Shown one piece after another: positions 1-10,344 of a stretch of DNA of 64,000 nucleotides (the stretch's first letter is position 1; the number at the start of each line of letters is the position of its first letter). Source of the stretch: Synechococcus sp. Nb3U1 (GTDB lineage: Bacteria; Cyanobacteriota; Cyanobacteriia; Thermostichales; Thermostichaceae); NCBI RefSeq assembly GCF_021533835.1, contig NZ_JAKFYQ010000002.1:558001-622000 (forward strand), in the 5' to 3' direction. A program made the translations under genes and the position numbers. A model generated the notes under the pieces. That model was not told the DNA's origin. It was given only the letters and a program-made list of their open reading frames with translations, and ran no database searches.

Positions 1-291
1 CCGGAACCATTGATGAAGGCGTATCTTTTCATTGCGCTTTTTTTAATGGGGTTAAGAAAAACTTATTGCCTTTAAGCCAGGGTATCACCCCCTATCCCCG
101 AGCGACAATAGCAAGCTGCCAAGACGGGGATCGCTCTTGCTGCTTGACTTTGGGCGATTTGTTCTTTCAGATTATTCCAGACAAGAAAATCGGATCCCGA
201 GAAGAAGCCTGCCCTGGTAAACTAAGAAGAACAATCTGAAGACATCCTTAAGTTGGTCTTAATCATTCCGACATCACCAAGGGAGCACGCC
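1..291. other. Left-edge spacer upstream of glpX
   Basis: I recognise no gene in this stretch. It is the 5' region of the FBPase/SBPase gene. A purine-rich GGGAG at about 281-285 serves as ribosome binding site for the GTG at 292. I could not pick out a convincing promoter. Confidence 0.5.
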
Positions 292-1332
292 GTGGACAAT
301 AAGTTGGGACTGGAAATTATCGAAGTTGTGGAACAGGCCGCTATTGCCTCCGCCCGTTGGATGGGAAAAGGGGACAACAAGACTGCCGACCAGGTAGCCG
401 TGGAAGCGATGCGGGAAAAGATGAACCAGATCCTGATGCGCGGACGGATCGTGATTGGTGAAGGCACCCGTGACGAAGCCCCCATGCTCTATATCGGCGA
501 AGAGGTGGGCATTTGCACCCGCCCAGATGCGGATCAATTCTGCCGCCTCGAGGAGTTGGTGGAAATTGATATTGCGGTGGATCCCTGCGAGGGGACCAAC
601 TTGGTGGCCAAGGGGCAGAACGGCTCTATGGCGGTGCTGGCCATTTCCGAAAAAGGCGGCCTCCTCAATGCCCCGGACATCTACATGCAAAAGCTGGCGG
701 CTCCCCCCCAAGCCAAGGGCAAAGTCCACATCGACTATCCCCCCGAAAAGAACCTACAAATCATCGCCGAAAGCTTGGATCGGGAGATCTCCGACCTGAC
801 GGTGATCGTTATGGATCGCAAGCGCCACGCTCAACTCATCCAACAAATCCGCAACACTGGGGCACGGGTGAAGCTGATCACCGATGGGGATATCTCGGCA
901 GCCCTCTCGGCGGGCTTTAACGGCTCCGGTATCCATGCCCTGATGGGGATCGGGGCTGCTCCAGAGGGGGTCATTTCCGCGGCAGCCTTGCGCTGCTTAG
1001 GAGCCCATTTCCAAGGGCGGCTGATCTACGACCCTGAAGTGGTGCAGGCGGGTACCTATTTGCCCCCGATCGAAGAAACCCGGCGGGAACTCAAAGAGAA
1101 GGGCATTGAGGATCCAGACAAGGTTTGGGAATGTGAAGAGCTAGCTAGCGGTCAGGAAGTCCTCTTTGCAGCCACAGGAATCACCGATGGCGACCTAATG
1201 AAGGGGGTACGTTTCTTCGGCGGTGGGGCCCGTACTGAGTCTTTGATCATCTCCAGCCAATCCCGCACCGTCCGCTTCGTGGATACCATCCACATGAAAG
1301 ATGGCCAGCCACGCGGCTTACAACTGCGCTGA
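292..1332 (+). CDS. glpX: Class II fructose-1,6-/sedoheptulose-1,7-bisphosphatase
   Basis: This cytosolic enzyme removes the 1-phosphate from fructose-1,6-bisphosphate and, in cyanobacteria, also from sedoheptulose-1,7-bisphosphate, so it serves two regeneration steps of the Calvin cycle and gluconeogenesis. The 346-residue product matches the cyanobacterial GlpX type throughout. It opens with the conserved [20 protein letters not shown] segment, followed by [19 protein letters not shown] and the metal/substrate loop [17 protein letters not shown] chose the GTG at 292 because homologues begin just before LGLEI and GGGAG lies six bases upstream. An in-frame TTG at 253 would add 13 residues unlike the family. 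It is transcribed in the same direction as hemA but 328 bp away, so it is probably a separate unit. No defects are visible. Confidence 0.96.
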   Translation: MDNKLGLEIIEVVEQAAIASARWMGKGDNKTADQVAVEAMREKMNQILMRGRIVIGEGTRDEAPMLYIGEEVGICTRPDADQFCRLEELVEIDIAVDPCEGTNLVAKGQNGSMAVLAISEKGGLLNAPDIYMQKLAAPPQAKGKVHIDYPPEKNLQIIAESLDREISDLTVIVMDRKRHAQLIQQIRNTGARVKLITDGDISAALSAGFNGSGIHALMGIGAAPEGVISAAALRCLGAHFQGRLIYDPEVVQAGTYLPPIEETRRELKEKGIEDPDKVWECEELASGQEVLFAATGITDGDLMKGVRFFGGGARTESLIISSQSRTVRFVDTIHMKDGQPRGLQLR

Positions 1333-1660
1333 GGGATCCCGTTGCACAGACGGACTGCATGGGCGGCTTTCCGATGGCGAAGGTCGCCTCTGTTTTCTGT
1401 ATCTCATTGGGAAGATTACGAAATCTATCGAATTTGGCCCGCAAAAAACGTAATAACTCTTCAGCAAAATCCTGCAAAACCCGCTCGATACTGGTTCTAG
1501 GGTTTAGGTAGGCTGAGAAAAGTTGCCTAACCTTGCTGGACTCAGGCGAAGGGAGTTCCTCCGCATCGGTCACGGCTTTCCGGTTCTCTCTGAAACAAAA
1601 TTTGCTTTTGTTCAGGGTTGCTGTTTTTAATAACTTTCTGTGTAGAGACGACGGAGAGGC
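1333..1660. other. glpX-hemA spacer
   Basis: No convincing gene on either strand. Long reverse-strand open frames here run into hemA and have no family-like content. The last 15 bases carry the hemA ribosome binding site (GGAGAGG). I see no strong hairpin. Confidence 0.5.
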
Positions 1661-2956
1661 ATGTTTATCGCGGTTGTCGGTCTTAGCCATCGCACGGCTC
1701 CTGTGGAAATTCGGGAGCAACTCAGCATTCCTGAGATGGAGGTGGGGGATACGATCCAGCAGCTTTGCGCCTACCCTCACATCGAGGAAGCTGCGATCCT
1801 CAGCACCTGTAATCGGCTAGAAGTCTATATCGTCACCCCAGAAATGGAGAGTGGCGTACGGCAGACGATGCAGTTTTTGGCCGAATCCAAAGGGATCCCG
1901 TTGGCCCAACTGCGTCCCCATTTGTTCACCCTCATCTACCAAGACGCCGCTATGCACCTGATCCGGGTGGCCGCCGGTCTGGATAGCTTGGTGCTAGGGG
2001 AAGGGCAAATCCTCTCGCAGGTGAAGAAAGCCCAGCAACTGGGTCAAGCCTGCAATGGCATGGATCGCATTCTCAATCGCCTCTTCAAGGCGGCCATCAC
2101 CGCCGGTAAGCGCATCCGCACCGAAACGGAGATCGGCACTGGGGCCATGTCCATCAGCTCCGCTGCAGTGGAGCTGGCTTTGCAAGAACAGGGATCCCTC
2201 TCTCAAGGCAAGATCACCGTCGTTGGGGCCGGGAAAATGTCCCGTCTGCTGGTGCAGCACCTGTTGGCCAAAGGTGCGGTGGATATTACGGTGGTGAACC
2301 GTTCCCTGGAGCGAGCTGAGGAACTGGTTAAGCAATTCGAGCAACCGATCCAAGTGCTGCCCTGGGATGCCCTATTGAGCAGTGTGGCGGAGTCAAACTT
2401 GGTCTTCACCAGCACTGCGGCCACCCAACCCATCTTGACTTACCAGCAACTGGAAGGAGTGCTACAGCCGGATCAGCCCATCCTGTTGGTGGATATTTCC
2501 GTGCCCCGCAACATTGCTCCAGAAGTGGAGAAACTGAAGGGGGTACAGGTGTTCAATGTGGATCACCTCTCCCGCATTGTGGAGGAAAACCGGGCCCAGC
2601 GGCAAAAGCTGGCCCTGGCCGCCGAAGCTTTAGTGGAGGAAGAAGTGGATCAGTTCATGGAGTGGTGGCGCTCCCTGGAGACCGTACCCACCATCTCCAG
2701 CCTGCGCCACAAGGTGGAATCGATTCGTGAGCAGGAGATGGAAAAAGCCCTCTCCCGCCTGGGCAAAGACTTCGCCGAAAAGCATCTGGAAGTCATTGAC
2801 GCCCTGACACGGGGCATCGTCAACAAAATCCTGCATGACCCGATGGTGCAACTGCGGGCCAAGCGGGATATCGAGGCGCGGCGAGCCGCCATGCACACCC
2901 TTCAGGAGCTGTTTAACCTAGATCCGATGCTGTTTCAGGCGCAGCAGGAACGCTAG
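1661..2956 (+). CDS. hemA: Glutamyl-tRNA reductase
   Basis: HemA reduces glutamyl-tRNA(Glu) to glutamate-1-semialdehyde with NADPH. It is the committed step of the C5 pathway to 5-aminolevulinate, and so to chlorophyll, haem, bilins and corrinoids. The 431-residue protein has the N-terminal catalytic domain with STCNRLEVY, placing the nucleophilic cysteine at residue 50. The LVLGEGQIL substrate segment follows, then the NADPH-binding fold with [11 protein letters not shown], and finally the helical dimerisation domain rich in charged coiled-coil sequence. The ATG at 1661 follows GGAGAGG by a few bases and gives the family N-terminus ([19 protein letters not shown]). It ends in TAG. Nothing is unusual in the sequence. 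The partner hemL is not in the window. Confidence 0.97.
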   Translation: MFIAVVGLSHRTAPVEIREQLSIPEMEVGDTIQQLCAYPHIEEAAILSTCNRLEVYIVTPEMESGVRQTMQFLAESKGIPLAQLRPHLFTLIYQDAAMHLIRVAAGLDSLVLGEGQILSQVKKAQQLGQACNGMDRILNRLFKAAITAGKRIRTETEIGTGAMSISSAAVELALQEQGSLSQGKITVVGAGKMSRLLVQHLLAKGAVDITVVNRSLERAEELVKQFEQPIQVLPWDALLSSVAESNLVFTSTAATQPILTYQQLEGVLQPDQPILLVDISVPRNIAPEVEKLKGVQVFNVDHLSRIVEENRAQRQKLALAAEALVEEEVDQFMEWWRSLETVPTISSLRHKVESIREQEMEKALSRLGKDFAEKHLEVIDALTRGIVNKILHDPMVQLRAKRDIEARRAAMHTLQELFNLDPMLFQAQQER

Positions 2957-3053
2957 GGATCCCTTGACGGGGAAGTACCCGCAAGACTTAAAGAATTGTA
3001 ACAGCTCTCTCATTCTAGGTGGGGGGCTGCCCTTAGGATACAAAACGTAAGCC

Positions 3054-3176
3054 ATGGGACTTGGGGTTATGTTCGGACAATACGAAGTGTTTGTGCAGTT
3101 GGCGCTGTTGGCCTTGATCGTCTTGGCTGGCCCGGTAGTGATCTTTTTGCTCTACCTGCGCGGCGCCGATATGTGA
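3054..3176 (+). CDS. psb30: Photosystem II subunit Psb30 (Ycf12)
   Basis: This 40-codon gene encodes a single-span thylakoid membrane protein at the edge of the photosystem II core, near cytochrome b559. The hydrophobic stretch LALLALIVLAGPVVIFLL, with its conserved central Ala-Gly-Pro and following Arg-Gly, matches Psb30/Ycf12 of cyanobacteria and chloroplasts. Two in-frame ATGs are possible, at 3054 and 3069. The second gives a 35-residue protein closer to the usual family length of about 33. It lies between hemA and a MITE copy, is transcribed rightwards and is probably monocistronic. The family assignment is firm; only the start is open. Confidence 0.88.
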   Translation: MGLGVMFGQYEVFVQLALLALIVLAGPVVIFLLYLRGADM

Positions 3177-3241
3177 GGTTTGGAGAGTCCGGCAGTTGTC
3201 TCTACGAGTTAGCAGCTACAGCCCTTTCTCTAGTCGCCCAG

Positions 3242-3345
3242 TCAGCCTTTTCCAGCGTTATCGACTGCAGCGAGTCCAAATCAATCTTTGCCTGACAAGG
3301 ATGTAGCTTTATCGAAGGCTCCTCGTAAAGTCGGGAAAGGCTATA
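3242..3345 (+). repeat. MITE-like element, diverged copy 1
   Basis: A roughly 104-bp element that starts CAGCCTTTTCCAGCGTTATC and ends GTAAAGTCGGGAAAGGCTATA, so its ends are imperfect inverted repeats. The outer parts match the copies at 14164-14270 and 53294-53422, while the middle has diverged. It contains no coding sequence. Confidence 0.75.
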
Positions 3346-3516
3346 GACTTGCCCATCCGTTGCTCATCGCGCCAGCGGGCCGGAGGCCTTGCAGGGGACG
3401 CAAGTACAGGCATCGTCACAGGAAACCCGTGAAAGGTCTGTAATCTGTGATAGGAAGTACCTGCAGTGGGGTGGCTTTCTCTCAACCAGCTCTTTCGGGA
3501 GGAGTGAGGAGAGAAA
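3346..3516. other. Spacer between MITE copy and Rpn-type gene
   Basis: No gene recognised. It ends in a purine-rich AGGAGAGAA ribosome binding site for the GTG at 3517. Confidence 0.4.
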
Positions 3517-4392
3517 GTGGCCTACAATAATGTTTGCAAGTATTTGGTGGAAATGTTTCCCAACGCCTTTGCGGAGTGGCTGTTGGGATATCCGGTGGTC
3601 GCAGCTCAGATGCAGCCGACCGAGCTTTCTAGCCAACCTTTGCGGGCTGATTCTTTGATTCTCCTGGAAGCAGGAGAGCTGCTTCTACATTTAGAATTTC
3701 AAACGGATCCGGATCCAGAAATTCCTTTTCGTATGGCCGATTACTGTCTGCGCTTGTATCGACGCTATCCCCACAAGCAAGTGCGACAGATCGTGATCTA
3801 CCTTAGAAAAACCCAGTCTGAGCGGGTGTATCAAACCTATTTTCAAAGAGGATCCCTGTTTCATCAATTCCAGGTCTTGCGCCTGTGGGAGTAGGATCCA
3901 AGGGGTCTGTTGGCTCATCCAGTGCTCCTCCCCTTTCTTGTCCTTACACAGCCGGAAAATCCGAAGGCTTATCTGCGCCAGGTCGCTGAGTCCACTGCCT
4001 CCATACCTGATCTCAAGCTGCAACGAGAAGTGCAAGCCGCCACAGCCGTTTTGGCTGGATTAACATGGACACCAGAGGCAATCCGTAACCTGTTGGGAGG
4101 GGCAATAATGCGAGAATCCGTCATTTACCAAGAGTGGCGAGCAGAAGCTCTCCGGGAGGGGTTGGAACAGGGTTTACAGCAGGGCCTGCAGCAAGGTTTA
4201 CAGCAGGAAGCCACTGTACTTACCCTTCGACAACTGCGACGAAAGTTGGGGCCATTGCAGGAGGGAGTAGCCGAAACCATTGGAGCGCTATCCACCCAAC
4301 AACTAGAAGCTCTGGCAGAAGCGTTGTTAGAGTTTCAAACTCCGGCAGATCTCATGGCCTGGCTGAGGGATCCCTCCTTGGAGTCAATTTAG
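3517..4392 (+). pseudogene. Rpn-family/DUF4351 nuclease-like gene split by in-frame TAG
   Basis: Read through one stop codon, this frame encodes a 291-codon protein of the Rpn/PD-(D/E)XK transposase-like family common in cyanobacteria, whose members end in a DUF4351 domain. The first part (GTG 3517) holds YNNVCKYLVEMFP, the nuclease-like core LHLEFQTDPDPEIPFRMADY and VIYLRKT. The second part begins with the expected LLAHPVLLPF and carries IMRESVIYQEW, three GLQQ repeats and the C-terminal domain. The TAG at 3892-3894 follows LRLWE, where from memory relatives usually carry Gln, so CAG to TAG would explain it. No frameshift is needed. The second half has no obvious ribosome binding site of its own. 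Family members are linked to recombination, but no function can be claimed here. Confidence 0.82.
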
Positions 4393-4518
4393 GGAGCCAC
4401 CGGTAGAGGTGTAGGGCTAGCGAAGCTGTTTAGCAATGTAACGCTCCTTTGCGTTAGAGTTGTAAACAAATGCTTGCGGCAGCTTGCCTCAGGCGCTCTA
4501 TCTCACCTGGCTTCATTT

Positions 4519-6336
4519 ATGTCACTCCCCATCCGTAACGTCGCCATCATCGCCCACGTTGACCATGGTAAAACGACCCTCGTGGACGCGCTGTTGCGGC
4601 AGGCGGGTACCTTTCGCGAGGGGGAAGACATTCCCAGCTGTGTGATGGACTCCAATACCCTGGAGCGGGAACGGGGCATCACCATCCTGTCTAAAAATAC
4701 GGCGGTTCGCTACGGCGAAACCCTGATTAATATCGTCGATACGCCCGGCCACGCCGACTTTGGTGGTGAGGTGGAACGGGTGCTGGGGATGGTGGAAGGG
4801 TGCCTGCTGATCGTGGATGCCAACGAAGGCCCGATGCCGCAAACCCGCTTTGTATTGCGCAAGGCTCTGGAAAAGGGCCTCCGCCCGATCGTGGTGGTGA
4901 ACAAAATTGATCGGCCTCGCGCCGAGCCTTATAAAGCCATTGACAAAGTGCTGGATCTATTTTTGGAGCTAGGAGCGGACGAAGACCAGTGCGATTTTCC
5001 CTATCTGTTTGCCTCTGGACTGCAGGGCTTTGCCCTCGAAGAAGCCGACCTCAACGACTTTTTGGAGGGGAAATACAGCGGATCCCTGGATATGCAGCCC
5101 CTTTTTAACGGGATCCTCAAGCACGTTCCCCCCCCGATTGGAGATGCCAGCAAGCCGCTGCAGTTGCAAGTCACCACCCTGGAATACTCGGAGTATCTGG
5201 GCCGGATCGTCATCGGCAAGATCCACAACGGCACCATTCGTCTGGGGGAGCAACTGGCCCTAGTGAAGGAAGAGGGCAAGATCGTCAAAAACAAGGTGAC
5301 TAAGCTGTTTGGCTTTCAGGGTTTGCAGCGGATCGAACTTACTGAAGCCACGGCTGGACAAATTGTGGCGGTGGCCGGATTTGCGGATGCCAACATTGGC
5401 CACACCCTCACCTCTCCTGAAAATCCCCAGGCCCTGCCCTTGATCAAGGTGGATGAGCCGACCCTGCAGATGGTGCTCTGCGTCAACGATTCCCCTTTTG
5501 CCGGTCAGGAGGGCACCTTTGTCACCTCCCGGCAACTGCGGGATCGACTGATGCGGGAGTTGGAAACCAACGTCGCCCTGCGGGTGGAAGAAACCGACTC
5601 TCCGGATCGCTTCTTGGTGTCGGGTCGGGGTGAACTGCACTTGGGCATTTTGCTCGAAACCATGCGGCGGGAAGGCTATGAGTTCCAGGTGGGACAGCCA
5701 CGGGTGATCTTCCGCGAGGTGAATGGCCAACCCTACGAACCCTACGAGTGCTTAGTACTGGATGTGCCGGAATCGGCGATGGGATCCTGCATCGAACGGC
5801 TGGGACAGCGACGTGGCGAAATGCAGAACATGATGGTCGGCTCCGATGGCCGGGCACAGTTGGAATTTGTCATTCCGGCGCGAGGGTTGATTGGGTTTCG
5901 GGGTGAATTCATCCGCATGACCCGTGGCGAAGGGATCATGAGCCACAGCTTTTTGGAGTACCGCCCCCTGACCGCCGAAATGGAGATGCGTCGCAACGGG
6001 GTGCTGATCGCCTTTGAAGAAGGGGTGGCCACCAGCTACTCCCTCAAAAATGCCGAGGATCGGGGCGTGTTTTTCATCACTCCCGGTACCCGTGTTTACA
6101 AGGGCATGGTGGTGGGCGAGCACAATCGCCCGCAAGATCTGGAATTAAATATCTGCAAAACCAAGCAGTTGACCAATCACCGTGCCGCCGGCGGCGAAGA
6201 ATTGGTGCATCTGCAAAGCCCTGTGGATATGAATCTAGAGCGGGCTCTGGAATATATCAGCGAGGATGAACTGGTGGAGATTACACCCCAGTCGGTGCGC
6301 CTGCGTAAAGCTCAGTTGACCACCTCTCGCCGTTAA
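4519..6336 (+). CDS. typA: Ribosome-associated GTPase TypA/BipA
   Basis: TypA is a translational GTPase that binds the ribosome and supports 50S assembly and growth under cold and other stress. The 605-residue product has the G1 loop AHVDHGKTT (residues 12-20), a switch region with RERGITI, DTPGH (G3) and NKID (G4). Elongation-factor domains II, III and V follow, then the BipA-specific C-terminus (GARGLIG-like loop seen as [12 protein letters not shown]). I start at ATG 4519 because homologues begin [17 protein letters not shown]. An upstream in-frame TTG would add 15 residues without family support. It stands alone, is transcribed rightwards and shows no defects. Confidence 0.96.
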   Translation: MSLPIRNVAIIAHVDHGKTTLVDALLRQAGTFREGEDIPSCVMDSNTLERERGITILSKNTAVRYGETLINIVDTPGHADFGGEVERVLGMVEGCLLIVDANEGPMPQTRFVLRKALEKGLRPIVVVNKIDRPRAEPYKAIDKVLDLFLELGADEDQCDFPYLFASGLQGFALEEADLNDFLEGKYSGSLDMQPLFNGILKHVPPPIGDASKPLQLQVTTLEYSEYLGRIVIGKIHNGTIRLGEQLALVKEEGKIVKNKVTKLFGFQGLQRIELTEATAGQIVAVAGFADANIGHTLTSPENPQALPLIKVDEPTLQMVLCVNDSPFAGQEGTFVTSRQLRDRLMRELETNVALRVEETDSPDRFLVSGRGELHLGILLETMRREGYEFQVGQPRVIFREVNGQPYEPYECLVLDVPESAMGSCIERLGQRRGEMQNMMVGSDGRAQLEFVIPARGLIGFRGEFIRMTRGEGIMSHSFLEYRPLTAEMEMRRNGVLIAFEEGVATSYSLKNAEDRGVFFITPGTRVYKGMVVGEHNRPQDLELNICKTKQLTNHRAAGGEELVHLQSPVDMNLERALEYISEDELVEITPQSVRLRKAQLTTSRR

Positions 6337-6500
6337 CCAAACAGATTCCTAACGGGAAATCAACGAGGCATTTTGGCCTAGAGATGGTATGAAATGTTTC
6401 CTTGATTAGTTGGGTGCCCTATCATGGGAAGGGTTACTGGCTCTGGATGAGCTCTGGCTCGACCTAAAAACAGCAGATCGGTAAGGCATTTCCTGCCAAG

Positions 6501-8155
6501 ATGGCTGCTCACCCCATCGAAGTGCGCCGGCACCTTCAATCCCTGAGGCGTATGGAGAGCAAACCCAAGCACCCTGTCTCTGAACAGGGATCCCTCTCCG
6601 TACCAGGCAAGATCTGCGGTGTGGAGGCGAGCGATTCTGTCTCTTCTTCAACGTCGCACTATTTCCCCATGATCTTACAGGGCTTAGTCCTGGGGATAAT
6701 CGTCTGGTCATTGTCTGATCCAAGGGATCCCAGCACCTTTCGCTTGATCTATGCCAACCCCGCTGCTTCCCAGTTGTTGGGTTTTGAGTTGACGACCCAA
6801 TTGGGCCAGCGGATGGTGGATGTGTTCCCAGAGGTAGAGTCGCGGGGTATTTTGCGGCTGTACACGGACGTTCTATGGTCCGGCCAGCCATGGGAAGGCG
6901 AAGATTTAACCTACGGTGATGGACAAGTGGTCGAAAGTGTTTTCCAAGTTAAGGTTTTGCCTCTTGATGAATGCACTATCTGCACCATTTACGAAAATAT
7001 AACGGCAAAGAAACGGCTGGAGCAAGAACCTATAGCCCTTTTTGAACAAGAACATTCGGCACGAAAACAGGCCCAAGCCGCTGAAGCCAAAATCACAGCA
7101 ATTTTGGAAAGCATTACCGATGGTTTCTTCTTAGTAGATGCTGAGTGGAACTTTACATACTTAAACTCGCAAACAGAACCCCTTTTGGGTCGTAGCCGTG
7201 AGGAGTTGCTTTCATTGGTTTGTCTGGCCTACAACTGCTGCCCCTGAAAGAGCAAGCAAAATTTGAAGGGTTTCTAAAAGCCGTAGCCACAGGATCTCCA
7301 TTTGAGTTGGAAAGTCAGCATCAACGCAAAGATGGCACCTTAATTCTGGTGATTATGAGTGGCCGTTGTTTTTCGTTGCAGGGGGAGACCTACTTTCTAA
7401 TGGCGGTGCGGGATATTACTGAGAAAAAGCAACTCGTCGAAAATTTTTTTATTGATGAAAATTATGTGCGCGTTCACATCGACGCCAAGGTTGGGCCTTA
7501 TGTGGCGATCTCCGTTAGCGACACTGGCAGCGGGATCCCTCCCGAAATGCAGCAGAAAATTTTTGAGCCGTTTTTCACCACTAAACCCCTAGGGCAAGGG
7601 ACTGGCTTGGGGCTTTCCACCGTTTTGGGGATCATTCAAAGTCAAAGTCATGGTGGATTCATCAATGTCTACTCTGAGGTAGGGCAGGGCAGTCAATTCA
7701 AGGTTTACCTCCCCGCTGTCGAAAACGCCATTACCGTAGCCTATCGAGATCAGCAGAGGGAATTGCCCCGTGGACAGGAAGAACTGATTCTGTTAGTGGA
7801 TGACGAACCAGACATTCGAGAATTGACCCGTTCGACTCTGGAGCATTTCGGCTACCGCGTACTTACAGCCAGTGAAGGAACGGAGGTGATTGTGCAGTTC
7901 GTCCAACATCAGAAAGAAGTCGCCCTAGCTTTAGTAGATATGATGATGCCGGTTATGGATGGAGCGCAAACTATTCGTGCTCTTTTACAATTGCAACCAG
8001 ATTTGAAGGTAATTGCCATTAGCGGACTATTAACCAATGGACATAGTGCCGCCTTGGCCAGCAGCAATGTGAAGGCGTTTCTCAGCAAGCCTCATACCGC
8101 CGAAAAATTGTTGACAACCTTGCAGCGTGTGTTATGCCCAGGGGGATCCCGTTAG
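6501..8155 (+). pseudogene. Decayed hybrid PAS-histidine kinase-receiver gene
   Basis: Two overlapping frames together resemble a soluble hybrid sensor kinase. Frame one (6501-7247) has a PAS-like domain (about residues 55-160), a short helical linker and the beginning of a second PAS (ILESITDGFFLVDAEWNFTYLN). The frame is lost near 7205-7225. Frame two resumes in the PAS (FELESQHQRKDGTL, DITEKKQ) and then jumps directly to the end of a histidine-kinase ATPase domain ([23 protein letters not shown]). A receiver follows with VDDEPDIRE and the phospho-acceptor region LVDMMMPVMDG. The HisKA dimerisation domain with its phosphorylated histidine and the ATPase N box are absent. So there is one frameshift plus an internal in-frame deletion of roughly a hundred residues or more, and the gene cannot act as a kinase. 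Confidence 0.82.
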
Positions 8156-10344
8156 CCCAACCAAAATTGGGGTCGCCCCCGCTGCCGCAGATAAAAGGCC
8201 AAATTGGGGAAGTAAAATGCCCCCCAGATTCCAGTCGCAACCATACCCGCCCCAAACAGGATCAGCCACAGGCGCGGACGGCTGTGAATTTTTTCGTTGC
8301 CCACCTGCACATAGGCCAGATCCAACCAGGCGGTATTGCCCCGGCGAAACCAGCCCACCAGCTTGACCCGTTTGCCCATTAAAGCGCGGAGCCGTTTCAG
8401 ACCAGAAAAAACATTGCCCACCGGCCCTAAAGGAGAGGTAAAACGCACCGGGATCAAGCCTGTTGCATCCTGTAGCTTCAGCTCTGCCCCTAGTTGATAA
8501 CCGGAGCGCCCTAACCCCACTAATTCCCCTTCCAGTTCCACCCACTGGCCTCGACGGGGATCCGCATAGGGATCCGCAACCAAAGTCAGCACATCCGCTG
8601 GCCTGGCCTCTAAGGTGCGTGGATACATCAAGCCCGCCTTGGCCCACAGCCCCACCCCGTAGCCCGCCACCACCGCCGCCACGATCACCTTCGGATCCAA
8701 CCGATTTTGCATGGCCAAGTATAGGATCAACCCCACCAGCCAGCCGATCAGGATCCCGACCACCTCGGCAGCATAAATGGCCAGATCCAGCCAAAATTTG
8801 CCTTTCAAGCGGGCACTATCCAACCTTTGCCCGTCTTTGCTGTTGAGTCCCAGCTCAATGGGCAAGCGCAAGCGTTCTCCGTAGCCAGCCAAGAGATTGA
8901 GTCGGTGCCCCATCAATGGGTGGCTGGAATTGACCTGCATCCACCGCGCCCAGGGGTTGTACTGATCCCAGAGAAACACTCGCCCGGCCTGCCCCGGATC
9001 CTCAACGCGATTGGCTGCCCCGGCAGCAGTGGTAGTCTTGAAATCCAGGAAGCTAAACAGGCGGGTGCAGTGCAACAGGGAGGAGGGTCGCTTGATCGTT
9101 TTGTGGGCTTCTTGGATCCCATCGGCACTTTTGAGCAGAGCGCTGATCAACCCGTTGGGATTGCCCGTTACCTCGATCGCAAAATGGTCGGCATGATAGG
9201 TACCCAAGCGACACAAGAAAAAAAGTGGGTAGGACAACAAAGTGTAAACCAGATAGAGCAGAGGGGCGACATGGCCGATCAAGTCTTTGCGCCGGCTCTG
9301 GCCCCGCCCTTCCCCCAGTTTGCTCACCTGCTCTAAAGCCAGGTAAATCAGTTGAATCGGGGATCCCAGCAGCGTCATGAACAGGGCATCCCCATTAACT
9401 ATTCGCCCTAAAGCCTGAGCATACACAGCGGCGATTTCGTCCTCGGAAAGTTGCTCCAGCAGCCCTTGGGTGACTACAATTCGGCAGCCATCGGCCAGGG
9501 TGCCATAGACAAAAGCGAGCGGCCCAGCGTTCGGGATCACCCCGAGGCGAGGTTGTTTCACCTGTTTCTGGGCGCAGATCCGTTGCAGGAGGCGGGCGGT
9601 TTCGGGACTGTGGCGCTCGATCTCACTGAGACTGGCCCAGCGCAATTTGTGTAGCCGCTGGTGGAGCTGATCCATCAACCAAGGGGCAAAAAACAAAATG
9701 CCCACCCCAAAGTTGACCGCTAAGCTACCGGCTACCAACCCGCGCAAGCCATTGCGCAACCAGGGCAGCAAGCCCCGCAACCCAGACAGTTGCCGTGGAA
9801 ACCCCAAACGGTTGAAATCCAATTGTCCGCCCACCAGCACAAAGCAAAGCCACCAGAGCAGGGCAATCGCCACCACAAGGGATCCCCACTTGGCCCAGCG
9901 CAAGGATCCGGCCCGATCCGGCAAGGGAATCTTCATGCCCAGTTGGGTAGCCCGTTGATGAGAAGACGGGGATCCCGCATCGGGTTGAGTCCGAGGGGCT
10001 GGCTCTACAGGGAGGGGGGGAGCAGAACGCTTTTCGGCAGCTTGAGCGGGTGAAGGATTTGAGAGCTTTTCTAGGACGGGCAGGCGGGGCAGGATTTTTT
10101 GGGCCCAGCTTTGCACTTGTGGGTTGGGGTGTTGTAGCAGTTCGAGGCAGAGGGAACGCGCCTTTTGCATTAGCCCCGATTGATGGTAGGCCCTGACCAG
10201 GTTCATTTTGGCTTCTAGGATTTCGCCCTCGGGTTGGGCTGCCGGGATCCCTTGGGCCAAGTAATCTTCAAAAAGTTGAATGGCTTCTTGAAAACGGCCC
10301 TGCCGCAGCGCCTCTTTGCCTGCCCGAACGGCATCGGAGATCAT
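8152..10344 (-). CDS. TPR and M48-like membrane protein without zinc ligands
   Basis: This 730-residue protein begins with TPR-like helices (residues about 1-90) and a Pro/Ala-rich linker. Hydrophobic spans follow near 155-172 and 205-225, then a region homologous to M48 (HtpX-like) membrane metallopeptidases, more spans, an OB-like segment (about 600-690) and a last span. The M48 homology is clear from LGVIPNAGPLAFVYG, VVTQGLLEQLSEDEIAAV and ADHFAIEVTGNPNGLISAL. The zinc motif HExxH is replaced by Gln310-Ala-Leu-Gly-Arg314. The third ligand, normally Glu in an ExxAD context, is Thr382. It therefore cannot be a classic zinc protease and is probably a scaffold or pseudoenzyme. Its 3' end overlaps the decayed kinase by 4 bp, tail to tail. 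ATG at 10344. Confidence 0.8.
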   Translation of the reverse strand: MISDAVRAGKEALRQGRFQEAIQLFEDYLAQGIPAAQPEGEILEAKMNLVRAYHQSGLMQKARSLCLELLQHPNPQVQSWAQKILPRLPVLEKLSNPSPAQAAEKRSAPPLPVEPAPRTQPDAGSPSSHQRATQLGMKIPLPDRAGSLRWAKWGSLVVAIALLWWLCFVLVGGQLDFNRLGFPRQLSGLRGLLPWLRNGLRGLVAGSLAVNFGVGILFFAPWLMDQLHQRLHKLRWASLSEIERHSPETARLLQRICAQKQVKQPRLGVIPNAGPLAFVYGTLADGCRIVVTQGLLEQLSEDEIAAVYAQALGRIVNGDALFMTLLGSPIQLIYLALEQVSKLGEGRGQSRRKDLIGHVAPLLYLVYTLLSYPLFFLCRLGTYHADHFAIEVTGNPNGLISALLKSADGIQEAHKTIKRPSSLLHCTRLFSFLDFKTTTAAGAANRVEDPGQAGRVFLWDQYNPWARWMQVNSSHPLMGHRLNLLAGYGERLRLPIELGLNSKDGQRLDSARLKGKFWLDLAIYAAEVVGILIGWLVGLILYLAMQNRLDPKVIVAAVVAGYGVGLWAKAGLMYPRTLEARPADVLTLVADPYADPRRGQWVELEGELVGLGRSGYQLGAELKLQDATGLIPVRFTSPLGPVGNVFSGLKRLRALMGKRVKLVGWFRRGNTAWLDLAYVQVGNEKIHSRPRLWLILFGAGMVATGIWGAFYFPNLAFYLRQRGRPQFWLG

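Noticed and set aside
1247-1780. A 177-codon leftward frame across the glpX-hemA spacer
   Set aside because: It overlaps both flanking genes on the opposite strand, has no recognisable domain, and its spacer part has no codon bias.
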